DNA of 64,000 bases from Acanthosepion lycidas (taxonomy: Eukaryota > Mollusca > Cephalopoda > Sepiida > Sepiidae): NCBI GenBank assembly GCA_963932145.1, contig OZ010574.1, positions 58,173,232-58,237,231 on the forward strand, written 5' to 3'. Below the pieces are notes generated by a model, which saw only the letters and a program-made list of their open reading frames with translations, searched no databases and was not told where the DNA came from. Each line of letters begins with the position of its first letter. Within the stretch, counting starts at the first letter, position 1. Shown one piece after another: positions 20,783 through 30,479 of the stretch. The position numbers were made by a program, and so were the translations under genes.

Positions 20783-22476
20783 TGTGACACTATTTACGAT
20801 GCTAGAAAGAAAGAAAAAAAAAGAAAGGCGAGAATTAAATTTAGGTGATAAGAAGCCATCACAAAAAGGACACTAAGCGGTGTTATTTTTCTGACAGGGA
20901 AAGTGGTAAGATTTTTATTTCCATTGTCGAGAAGGTGAAACACAGAATTTAATCTGATTTATATTATGAGGCGGCGAGTAAGATATTTCCAATCTGCCCA
21001 TGGCAATGATAAAAAAAGATTTTTTCAAGTTGGACAAGAGACCTCCCGCAGGGTGCTGGGAGATAAAAATTAATTAGGTCAAACTTGACCGAAACCAAAA
21101 TGTCCGTGGAACCACCTCCATGTCATTTGGGAAAAACACCTGTTTATCGTCAGGGCTGGCTATGATAGCGAAATTATTTTATCAGAACAGTTAATTAACA
21201 ACAGAATGCAAATACGTCCAATTGACCACCCACTTGTTTGGCGAAGGTCCCGGGTGATAATGTCCAAGTGACATTTGACTATGATAAGAGTCTAAGGTTT
21301 GTTTTCGGGCAGAAGGAAAGAAAGAGAAAGAAAAGAAAAAAGAAAAAGAAAAAGGAAGATAATTTTTTTTTGTCTTTGAGCAAGATTTTTTAAACTGAGG
21401 CTAGTCTGGCCACACCCACGTAGCTGAGCGCCCATTAGCTGGATGGTGGCGGAGGTAATCATGTGAAGAAGGAAGGGAGGCCTGTTGCGCCCCCCTGAAG
21501 GGATAGGTGTGAGAGAGAGGGGAAACCCGTTGACACCCTCTGAGGGCATGGTGAGATACCAATATGAGAACAGAAGAAGGTGGGAAGACGAAAGACTTCC
21601 AAAAATGGAAAATAATAAAATTTTCCTGGCCGAAAACAAAGAAGTGGATTGTGGGTTTAGAATTATCAAGGAACCTCAAACCCCGACAAGCCCACCCGGT
21701 TTTGGTCGGCGTCCATATAAGCAGAGTCGCAACGAGTGAAAACCAGTTCAGTTCGAGTTCCAGTTAAGTTGAGTGAAGTTCGCAGTTGGAGTTGCACCCG
21801 CCTCGCAGATAGCTGACTTGAAATATTCCACGCAAATCACGACTCAATTTCTAACCAAGAACAATTTATTTTTGAAGAACGACTTAGACTCACACCACCA
21901 AAACAAGTTTTACGAATATCACCTGAAGATACACCAAAAACCAGTTTCTTAAAGAACAAACAACTTAAGATGTTGAGACTCGCCTAACAAACACAAAGTG
22001 TCACGAATCCATATAGCGGGTGGGAAGAAGACGGAGTCCTGTATTCAGCAACCAGATATAATGTTATAATGTTATATATTGTTATCCTTTTTTTTTTAAC
22101 ACATTTGAACTTTTCGAGTTATTATTTTATTTTATTTTACATATACTTGTGCGGTGTTACCCTTGATCGAACTCGGCTTGCATTACGGCCCGGCGACTGA
22201 TTGATTTCGTCTGCCTAAGATCAATTCACAACGTGGGTAGGTTAGACTGGAAATCAAAACAGTTACTTCGGTAACCAGACGTTGGAGGCGAGCTGGGAAC
22301 GACAAGGCTGATACCGAATGTAACCAGATTCCCATCCGAATCACCAAAAGGTTAGAACGTCACATTTGGTGCCGCGACCAATACCAAGCCAGTTGGTCGT
22401 CACAGGACAGGATAGCACGACGGACGCGGCTAGGCAGACGTTACATTTGGCGCAGCGACACCAGGGGGACGTCACA
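20783..22476 (+). mobile_element. LTR retrotransposon remnant, solo-LTR-like, with 4-bp target duplication
   Basis: Starts TGTGAC and ends GTCACA, the short inverted termini usual for LTRs, and is flanked on both sides by GGAT (20779-20782 and 22477-22480), a 4-bp duplication typical of Gypsy-class integration. It contains a candidate promoter (TATAA at 21716, pyrimidine initiator about 30 bp later), an A/C-rich leader and CpG-rich 3' part. Two primer-binding-like strings, ATTTGGTGCCGCGACC at 22364 and CATTTGGCGCAGCGACACC at 22444, lie near the end. An internal GTCACA at 22359-22364 precedes the first, so the LTR proper may end there and the last 112 bp may be leader plus a remnant. No gag or pol sequence. 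Confidence 0.75.
21716..21765 (+). promoter_or_regulatory. Candidate LTR core promoter
   Basis: TATAA at 21716-21720 is followed about 28 bp later by CAGTTCAGTTCGAG, an initiator-like start region. Its position inside the LTR fits the U3/R junction. Confidence 0.5.
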
Positions 22477-22480
22477 GGAT

Positions 22481-23350
22481 CAAAATTATTTGTTAAGCAA
22501 GCTTCAATCAGCACTCAAAAAATATGCAATAAATGAATGAATAAATAAATATCAGATGTAGCTTTTAATTTAAGGGAATTTTAGAATGGATCCAAAATCT
22601 ACAGTTAGCACAAAAAATAAAAAATGAGTTAAAAAGAGGACATTAGCACTATGAGAAATATTAGCACTATATATAATCGTCTTTGGCTTAATTTTATTCA
22701 ACTGAATCTTCATAAAAAGAACTGGGTGTTTGCACTGAACCAAGCATTCACAATTTTCTCGTATTTTTTTTTTAATGTTTTAGAATATCTTTACACAAGT
22801 TTTATTATTTAATGAATATTGTGCTTATTTTAAAGTATATTTTTATGGCATTCTTAAACTCTCATTTGATTAGACTCTCAATGTATTTAGAGCATGTACA
22901 ATGGTTATGTTCTTTGTCAATCTCCTAAAATAACTTCGAAGGCAATGATGTATCAAGACTATAAAATTTTTACAAATTGAATCCTTCTAGAACGGAGTTA
23001 ACTTTATTGTTTTTACAAAAAAATTTAATTAATGGATTTATTTTATCAGGTATACCTGTGTGTGTCTAAATTTTACCAGATTTTGAGGATTTTCTAGTTA
23101 CAGAAAAACTCTACACTCTGTGTCCTAATTGATTTTGAGTCTTTTTGTTAACAGTGATAATTGACAAGCTCACCATAAAATTATTTTCCTATTTGTTCCT
23201 TGGGTGAACAAAGTTCAATTTAATAGATCTTTCCCTATTAAGGATAGATTTCACTTTCTGAGCATCATTTTGCTTGATTCTTTCATTGGGTGCACAATAA
23301 ATCCAGGTGAGGAGGAAAAACAGAAAATCAATATTAATCATAACGTGAAT
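22481..23350. other. No recognisable feature
   Basis: AT-rich. A short (AATA)n run is at 22530-22550. No gene recognised. Confidence 0.5.
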
Positions 23351-24234
23351 ATTAAGAACTAACTTAAAAGCCGCCTTAACGAGCGGCATTTAGGCTAGCC
23401 TCCTATGGAGGGCTCTTGATTGGGACTTCATCCCAACATGTAGGGAGGAGTAGATGCGATAGGCAACAATACAGAACTTCAAATTGATCGATGCATTTAA
23501 GTATTGCATTCATATTTAAGCTTTCCTTTTAAAAGTTCAACGATAATTCTTCTGCCGCTTAATTTATAGATAATTTGATGTACGAAAGTCCTTACTTTCT
23601 GTACAAACAATTATTTTTATTTCATGGGTAACTTTCGCTGGATTTCGCAATTAATTTTGATTATTCCCAAATTTATTTCCAAGATATAAAAGCTGTTATC
23701 ACACACACACAAAAAAAAAATGTCACAAAAAAAATCACATAGAAATCACTGAAAACAATCGCAGTAATGAAAACTTGGGAATCTAAAATTTTAGGATTGC
23801 GGATCCGGGTCCAACCTGGAATATTCTTAATTTGCTCGCGGAGTCGGCCTGATTTCAAAATGGTATGATATGTTGGCCTACAGCCTCTAGGAGTAAAGTT
23901 GAAAAAGTTTGACATACTGACATTCGCATTTATTATATAGAAGAGTTGGCATTTTATGTTACGTGTTTGATTAATTACAGATAAACATAAGACATTAGCA
24001 GCAATAAACTCTGACTAAATGCGATAGATACCGGAAATTTCATCACTCAGCTGTTTCTGTTCAATTTCACTAAGATGAAACTGTTTAAGTAAATGTTTCA
24101 TTCATTAAAGGAGAGGGTGATATAAACGTAAACATTGGTTGTAATTATGAACTGAGGGGAAACGCTGAAGATGTAGGGACGCATAATTTTCAGTTTTAAC
24201 ATTTCTGACGTTCGAGGTTTTTAGACGCATAGCC

Positions 24235-24615
24235 CAGCCAATCTCATTCGATTTTCTAAAGCCTTTGTTTTTAAATGTCTCACATTGTGATAACAGAAAA
24301 TGTGTTAATAAAAGTTAAAGGTTGCATGAACCTGGGTATAAATTTACTCTGAGAAATTCAGAAATCAGAGCATTTTCTATACATTTTTTCGTTTAATTAA
24401 AGCAGCATTTTTAAAATTAAAATAATGGTCAAATTCACTGCGATGACTGACTAATGCAATAAATGGGTTGTTTTGTAGAAAATTTCTTTTGTTTTCATAT
24501 AATATTTTATTTAAATCCCTCGATGTCTCTCCTATATATTTTATATGGCAATCATTACAGGCTACACAGTATAAATTTCTGCTCCAGCTTTTAGGTTGTT
24601 ATTACTTTACTTTAT
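24235..24615 (-). pseudogene. Penelope-like element GIY-YIG endonuclease relic
   Basis: On - from 24590: WSRNLYCVACNDCHIKYIGE, then TSRDLNKILYENKRN, ALVSHRSEFDHYFNFKNAAL, IKRKN and then stops. This matches the GIY-YIG domain in the order the Penelope-like family uses: an IY-C-x2-C segment, the YIG block (KYIGET), a conserved R after SRD, then AL--H---HDH/FDFKNA and a following IKR-N. The usual glutamate helix after KR-N falls in the region with stops (KNV*KML*). The upstream reverse transcriptase is not recognisable in 24620-24950. In intact elements this domain nicks DNA for target-primed reverse transcription. Confidence 0.75.
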
Positions 24616-24959
24616 ATTAAAAAAACATTAAGTCTCTTAGTGCTTTAGAAGTAGTTGTAACAATTGTTGCTATGTTTAAATAAATCCTTTCATACTTTTT
24701 GAAACACTTATAGATGCAGCTTATATATGACGATTATTTTTAAGAGGAACCTACGAAGCTAAAATGCTTTTGTAATGGAAGAAGATATTAAGCAAAGGAT
24801 TAGTTTAGCTCTTAACACTCCAAACACCTCCTAATCCATTAGAAACTGGAACCCAGTCTGCACTGTAATCTTTCGTTCTTAAAATTGACTTTCAAACACA
24901 ATTTTAGAACTTGACTGAATGAGTGATAAGTTCTGAATGCATTCATGAGTTCTTTAAAC

Positions 24960-25086
24960 TGCAAATCTGTTAATTCACATTATTATTATTTTATTTCCTT
25001 TGATTTATGGTGTGTACGCATTTCTTTCCGGGTCCCGCCCAGAGACCTAAGGTCACAAATGACATCATGACATTTTCCACTGAGCA
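24960..25086 (-). repeat. 3' tail of a LINE with (AAT)n end
   Basis: The block TTTCTTTCCGGGTC ... CAGAGACCTAAGGTCA ... CATGACATTTTCCACTGA is repeated at 34905-35000, where it adjoins the coding remnant of a restriction-endonuclease-type LINE. Here it stands alone with the same (ATT)n on the left, so it is a heavily 5'-truncated insertion on -. Confidence 0.7.
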
Positions 25087-25088
25087 AT

Positions 25089-25124
<36 letters not shown>

Positions 25125-25127
25125 AAT
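25087..25127. repeat. (TA)n microsatellite
   Basis: TA repeat with one ACA interruption. Confidence 0.9.
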
Positions 25128-25139
25128 TGTGCGTATTTA

Positions 25140-25378
25140 GGCAGCATTTTTTTCATTCATACATGTTTCATTGAATAATATAGACAATTTTTATTTTATG
25201 TAAATTCTTTTCATAACGTCTGATAAGCTTAATAACATTATCATTAAACGAAGAAAGAAAATCGCAATATTGATACATATTTTTTAATCCAAAAATTGCA
25301 TTGCTTAATATATTGTACAGTAATTGTCATCTTTGATAATGACTTATGTAAGCCGAAAGCTTAGATTGGATTAAAAAA
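25140..25378 (+). repeat. Repeat family H, with hammerhead-like core, copy 1
   Basis: Begins beside a TA array with ACATGTTTCATTGAATAATA and ends with TTTGATAATGACTTATGTAA followed by GCCGAAAGCTTAGATTGG. The same start and end occur at 51937-52115, and a related layout at 53037-53697. The end can form a short stem (CTT-ATGT-AAG) between TGATAA and CGAAAG. Confidence 0.65.
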
Positions 25379-25384
25379 TATGTC

Positions 25385-25640
25385 AAAGGACAGAGGGGCA
25401 GTTGAGAGAATAATACTGAAGATGGGGAACATCTGCCCGAGGCTGCACCCTCCCATTGCACGAGAGGGAGGGATCGGTGCTCGCACCGAGGCCATCGCAA
25501 CCGACGGTTGCGGGGGCTGAGGGAATTTTTTTTTCCTGTCCCGGGTATACGCGCTCGGGTCCCCACTTAAAAACAGACCTTGTGTCACATCTCGTCCTAG
25601 TGGGGGGACAGAGTAAATACCACGTGTAAATTACTATAAA
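25385..25640 (+). repeat. SINE family B copy
   Basis: A GC-rich island in AT-rich flanks ending GACCTTGTGTCACATCTCGT then AGTGGGGGGACAGAGTAAAT. The tail CTTTGTGTCRCATCC-GAC-GTGGGGNGGTTA is shared with 38795-39020 and 41118-41350. No clear A/B boxes in this copy. Confidence 0.65.
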
Positions 25641-26199
25641 GTAGAGTTGGAGCATTTTAACCCCAGAATTCGTTGAATAATTGTGCTCCAATTTCGCATT
25701 TATTCATATAGATTCCATAATATAGGTTTTTAGTTAATTAGCTATTGTTTCTCCAACTCTTCAAATGTTGAATGGATAACTAATTCTAATTTCTATTTTC
25801 ACATCATTACACTATATTAATTTTATCTTATATATTGTCCCCTGTTCTGTCACCCATGAAATAAAAATAATTGTTTATACGGAAAATAAGGATCTATATA
25901 TATCAAATCGTCTTAATAAGTGGCAGCAGAAGTATTGTCGTTGAACTTTTAAAATGTAAGCTTAAACATTAATTCAATACTTAAATACAGTGATCAATTT
26001 TGAATTCTTCTATCGTATCTACTCCTCCCTAGCTTCTGTGATGATGGCCAAACCAAGAGTACTTCATAGGAGCTAGCTTAAATGCCACCCGATAAGGCGG
26101 ATTTTAAGCTAGTTTATAATAAAACGTGCACTGCAATTTTGGATACAAAAAAGTAATAGTTACTCCCTTGAACCATGAAAGCAACTATAAAGGCTAGTA

Positions 26200-26405
26200 T
26201 AATGTATTAATATATATCTTTAACCTTGCATAATCTGGCAACACTGAATCTGAGCTCAACGAATATCGTTCCCTGCGCCTAATTTTCCTAGGGCTTTTGA
26301 ATGAGCCATGAATCATAGAAATCGGACAAGTTGGAGCGGTGGAGTTTCTTGGACACACACGCACAAACAAACACGCGCACATACACTGAACTTTATATAT
26401 AAGAT
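26200..26405 (+). repeat. Short RTE/SINE-like 3' end
   Basis: Contains TAGAAATCGGACAAGTTGGA, a CA-rich stretch and the tail CTGAACTTTATATATAAGAT, resembling the end of the repeat at 17885-18648. Assignment is weak. Confidence 0.35.
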
Positions 26406-26689
26406 TTTTTGGTCACTTGCAAGGAATGAAACCTTTTCTAACATTTGATTACTCGATTTTAATATTTACATTATAGAATAAAATATACATATCATAGAAT
26501 AATAAAATATTTATATTATAGAATAATAAAAGCTAAAAATATAAAATTCCACTTTTAAGTCAGAATTCAGAAGATTTCGCACAACACACTAAATCATAAA
26601 ATGTTTCTAATAATAATAAATTTCTTTAAAAACTCCAGATCCTCCAGGTGCTTCATGAAGGTCCACTGTAAACAAGTTCTTCTACATTT

Positions 26690-27063
26690 ATGAAGCAAGT
26701 GGAGGATCTGGACTTCACAGACGATATCAGCCTTCTCTCCCAAAAACAACAAGATGCTCAGGAGAAGCTGAGTCGTGTTGCAGAAGAAGCAGAGAAGACT
26801 GGCCTCTAAATCAACATCGGGAAGACGGATGTCATGAGGGTAAACAATAGACAACAAAACCCAGTGTGACTACACCAAAAAGACATCAAGGAAGTTGATA
26901 AGTTTGTCTGCCTGTGAAGCGTCGTCAGTAAAGATGGGAGACAGATGAAAACATCAAGTGCCGAATCAACAAAGTCCGACAAGCTTTCAACACAATGCGG
27001 CCAATCTGGAAATCAACAGTCCTCTCACTTTGCAACAAGATCCGGATCTTCAACGCTAACATC
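26690..27063 (+). pseudogene. RTE-like LINE reverse transcriptase relic
   Basis: Reads VEDLDFTDDISLLSQKQQDA, QEKLSRVAEEAEKTGL, a stop, INIGKTDVMRVNN and, with frame changes, HQKDIKEVDKFVCL and a block equivalent to DEDIKCRINKARQAFNTMRP ... IFNANI. This is RT motif C (F-x-DD) with the downstream thumb region. The usual alanine before DD is threonine (FTDD). Stops at GGCCTCTAA and CTGTGA. At 26634-26660 an inverted copy of its first 25 bp (CTCCAGATCCTCCAGGTGCT) sits just upstream, forming a hairpin. Confidence 0.85.
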
Positions 27064-27094
27064 TAATATATAATAAGCAATTTCTTTAAATATG

Positions 27095-27158
27095 TTAAGT
27101 TGGTGCAAAAATAATGTAACATATGTGAGAAAACGACATTATTTTTGCACCAACCTAA
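27095..27158. mobile_element. Palindromic mariner-type MITE, copy 4, internally deleted
   Basis: 64 bp from TTAAGTTGGTGC to GCACCAACCTAA. The inner palindrome is reduced to GAAAACGACATT on one side. TA follows at 27159-27160. Confidence 0.85.
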
Positions 27159-27160
27159 TA

Positions 27161-27872
27161 CATTATGAAATCTGTAGTAAGTAAATAATCCAAATAACTT
27201 TTTTATAACATGAATGATGCTTTTTCTTGAAAAATATTGGACTGGGTGTGGTGAATTGATCTCGAGTTGAAGAAGTTCAGTAACCATAAAAAAGTAAATA
27301 GTTATTTTGCAATGGTAAAAAAAATGTCTTCACTTTTTTTAATTTCCAAGGAATATATGTAAGCTGATTTGACAAAATATAAGTGCTTACTTATGTTCGC
27401 ATAAATGGAGTTTTAAAACAAAATTAAGCTTAAATCTGAACACTGCGATTCCTATAAGTATTATTATCCATATTAGCGATATATAAAATTTTAAAAAAAC
27501 TACTTACTGGAATTTGAAGGTTTATTTGCTGAAAAACGGAAATATTTATCTGCGCAATTAGGTTGAAAACTGATTTATTCTGCGCAGATGTAAAGAAAAA
27601 TGACAGTCATTTGTATGAAATGTTTTCAATTTTGAAATCTCAAATGAATTTCCATGCAGCGAGTTTGAAGCTTTTTTGATGAATAAAGAATAATTATTAA
27701 TAACTTCAGAGATGCAGATAGAAAAAACACGCTGAAAATTGTAAAAATAGTCGGCAGGTACCACTGAACTGTAAAGAAGTTTAAGATACTGGACGAAGCT
27801 GATGCTGATTTGTTAAAGGCAACTTGAGAACTTTATCTCGCTGATCTGTGTTCTGTATCAAGAGAGAAGTTA
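27161..27872. other. No recognisable feature
   Basis: AT-rich. A 68-codon frame on - at 27558-27764 shows no family resemblance. Confidence 0.5.
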
Positions 27873-28076
27873 TTAAACCTTTGAGCCTTGCGTACCTGAA
27901 CAATTTTAACCTTTCTGTCTGAGTTCCTGAATCAAAATTCGCAAGTAATTGGTGTGTAATGTTTCACGTAGATATAAAAATAGTTAAAAGTGTTTATCCA
28001 CCATTCAACCGGTGGCTGGGCATTACGTCATTTTCTCTACCACCGGTAAAGCGGTGGTCAGGGTTCAAAGGGTTAA
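27873..28076. mobile_element. piggyBac-type MITE
   Basis: Bounded by TTAA at 27873-27876 and 28073-28076. Termini ACCTTTGAGCCTTGCG and CCCTTTGAACCCTGACC (right end read on -) are alignable imperfect inverted repeats. TTAA duplication plus a CCCTTTGA start is the piggyBac signature. Inside, ACCGGTGG and CCACCGGT form a sub-terminal palindrome pair. No coding capacity in 204 bp. Confidence 0.75.
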
Positions 28077-28399
28077 TAATCAGTCTTTGTTAAGCAATAC
28101 AATTTTAGACATTTTGGCAGTGGGGAAGTGTTTAAAAGCGCATTTGGCAAAACTGCAAAATATGTATCACTGTTCATGAAGCTCCCTTTTGCATGAGGAA
28201 AATCGAATGAAATTGTCAACAGAATACATGAAAATCGATGTTTTAACCATTGTTTTTACCAACGATGCCGTGTTTGCCAAAATGACGAGAAAAAGGCTGA
28301 ATGAGTGAGACCGGAAACCACACTCGCAGGTTCAGATGACACCAAGGCGGAAGTGATATGATTATTCGGGTAGGGATTAAAAGGTCAAATGGTGGACCC

Positions 28400-29380
28400 T
28401 GGTGCTTTTCAGATGGTTGAATCTAATACAGACATCAAACAGCCTGTATATGGTCAAAAATGTGTTCAGCACATATAGAAAGGGGCGTAAGGCAAGGATT
28501 TGTCTTCTCACCGAATTTATTCAATTTATACAGCGATGCAATTCTGAGAGAATTAGAAGTCCTACCAGGATTCATTATTGGCGGCCACAATCTTAATATC
28601 ATAAGATATGCAGTGCTGATAGCAGAAACGGAAAGGAAACTATAAAACCGCCTACAGAATGTAGCGAAGGAAAGCGAGAAGAAAGGACTAAGCACAAACT
28701 ACAAGATAGAATACAGGGTCATCAGCGAAAGGGGCAGCCTAAAATGCAAATTACAGGTCGGAGATACTAAAATCAATCAATTACAGAAATTTAAATATCT
28801 GGAAAGTGTTCTAACAGAGGACGCAAAGTGTGATACTGAGATCCGATGACGTATTAGGATGGCCAAAGATGCCTTCCAAAAGCAAAGCAGAGTATTAAGA
28901 GAGAGAAAAATTCCATTAGAAACAAAGAAAAGAGTTACGTGATATCTGTCCTCTCGTACAGCAATGAATGCTGGACAATCTCCTCAAAGATGAAGAAGAG
29001 ACTTGAAGCAACGGAAATGATGTTCTACAGAAGGATGCTGAGGATATCATGGGCCGAGCATGTGAGTAACTACGAGGTTTTGGAGAGAATTGAAACAAAG
29101 AGAAGACTTACACTTAACAGCAGGAAGAGTCAGTTTAAATTTCTGTGGCACGTAATGAGGAAGGACGGCTTGGAAAACCTGATACTCGCAGGACAGATAG
29201 AGGGAAATAGGGACTGAGGAAAGCAACACGTGATATATTCAATGGGCTTGGGCACGTGGATGGCGGAACAGGGTTTGGGAGAAATAACAAAACTTATTAA
29301 GAGTTACAGGGGACAGGTAGATGTAGAGGGCCATGATCGCCTACGTCCTGAAGGGACTCGGCACATAAAAGAAGATAGTT
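28400..29380 (+). pseudogene. Non-LTR reverse transcriptase and C-terminal domain, catalytic DD lost
   Basis: In order: IERGVRQGFVFSPNLFNLYS (RT motif B region), LRELEVLPGFIIGGHNLNII, RYAVLIAETERKL, a stop, SEKKGLSTNYKIEYRVISER, LQVGDTKINQLQKFKYLESV, KCDTEIR, stop, RIRMAKDAFQKQSRVL. Then comes the C-terminal region SVLSYSNECWTISSKMKKRL, MMFYRRMLRISWAEHVSNYE, LKFLWHVMRK-type block and NLILAGQIEGNRD. Where the family has RYADDTVLIA this copy has RYAVLIA, an in-frame 9-bp loss removing both catalytic aspartates. The 3' end reads GGGACTCGGCACATAAAAGA. Same family as 38090-38580 and 40525-40790. Confidence 0.88.
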
Positions 29381-29928
29381 CATACAGTCATCACTTCTGA
29401 AAATGTACTTTCCTAGTCCAAAATGAAACCAAACGCTTTTAAAAAGATTTTTTTATACGACATTGCTATTTCACATTCCGCAAAAGGTTAAAAACAGAAA
29501 AAGAATCTAAATGTATGTTTGAATAAAGTGAATTTCAAAGACACTGGATCGATGAAATTGTTCGTTTGTTTATTTAAGTCTAACTTAATTGAAATATTAT
29601 GAAATATTCCGAAGAGGAAGGTCTTATGGGAGTGTCAGCACTCAGCAGTAAATATTGAGGTCCGTTCAAATTAACAGTGACTCTTCTAACAAATTTCAGT
29701 TTAAAAATTTATTTCCCAATAAGTCAATACATTACAAACATAGATAACTAGAATAAAAATAACGATAATTCTGTTTGTATGATTGCAAGAAAACAAATGA
29801 AATAGAAAAAAGGAAATCAAATTGGCACAATTTTACTTCGGTCGATAAAGAAAGGTTTGTGGTATTGAGTCCAAATGAAAGTCGGTGTGTAAGTGAAAAG
29901 AGAGAGAAAGGGGGATTAACATACACAA

Positions 29929-29932
<4 letters not shown>
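29381..29932. other. No recognisable feature
   Basis: No gene or repeat copy recognised. Confidence 0.45.

Positions 29933-29995
<63 letters not shown>
29933..29995. repeat. (TG)n(AG)n compound microsatellite
   Basis: About ten TG units switch to about twenty AG units. Frames across it give CVCVRERE strings on + and SLSLSHTHTH on -, artefacts. Confidence 0.95.
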
Positions 29996-29999
<4 letters not shown>

Positions 30000-30338
30000 T
30001 GTTTGCATATCGTGTGAGAAAGGAGTTCGTTGAAATTGGGGATTTGGTTGGTGAAAATGGGAGTGACGAATTGAAGATTGTTGTTTGAAGTTGGCAAAAG
30101 CTTGAAACGATGTCATGCTTGAAAGCGATTGCGTTTGCTGAACTTTTCGATGAGGGCCTAATGTTTATATGACCTATAAGTAGCTCAAAGCTTAAAACTT
30201 TTAACAATACAATTTAATTGGTCTATCATTTTTTGTCTCTGTACGTTCTACTACATTCTTAGAAAAAAAAAAGATTCAATCAAACTAATTTTGTAAATTT
30301 CAAAATTGAAGGCACGATCATTGTTTCTTGTGTGGCTA

Positions 30339-30469
30339 TGTTTACGGATGACAATTTATTAACATGTTTACGGATGACAATTTATTAACATGCTTACGGA
30401 TGACAATTTATTAACATGTTTACGGATGACAATTTATTAACATGTTTACGGATGACAATTTATTAACAT
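30339..30469. repeat. 26-bp tandem repeat, five copies
   Basis: Unit GTTTACGGATGACAATTTAT plus TAACAT, five copies at exact 26-bp spacing from 30340, one C/T difference in unit 3. No spacers, so not CRISPR. Confidence 0.95.
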
Positions 30470-30479
30470 AGGGCACATA

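Larger units (their letters stand above)
23351..26120. mobile_element. 2.8-kb unit with 270-280-bp terminal inverted repeats (possible Penelope-like element)
   Basis: Left arm 23351-23630 and right arm 25851-26120 are inverted complements with moderate divergence: AACTTAAAAGCCGCCTTAAC against GATAAGGCGGATTTTAAGCT at the outer ends, and AACAATTATTTTTATTTCAT against its complement at the inner ends. An inner short stem GCCGCC...GGCGGC is visible in each arm (CGAGCGGC, CGATAAGGCGG). A third copy of the arm alone is at 49295-49455. The interior holds a GIY-YIG fragment (24235-24615), a LINE 3' tail, a hammerhead-like motif and a SINE. Inverted terminal repeat arrangements are known in Penelope-like elements; the link to the GIY-YIG fragment is inference. 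Confidence 0.65.

Noticed and set aside
21292-21767. Overlapping 67-125-codon frames within the LTR
   Set aside because: Mutually overlapping on both strands in purine-rich DNA; no gag, pol or other domain.
23351-23630. Hammerhead core within the arms of the 2.8-kb element
   Set aside because: GGGATGAAGTCCC can pair but no GAAA follows at the right place; the core motif is seen only in the interior (25344).
29732-30207. Frames with SLSLSL/HTHTH or RERERE strings
   Set aside because: Arise from the (TG)n(AG)n microsatellite.
30339-30469. Five regular 26-bp repeats resembling a CRISPR array
   Set aside because: Units are directly adjacent with no spacers, and the rest of the window is eukaryotic.
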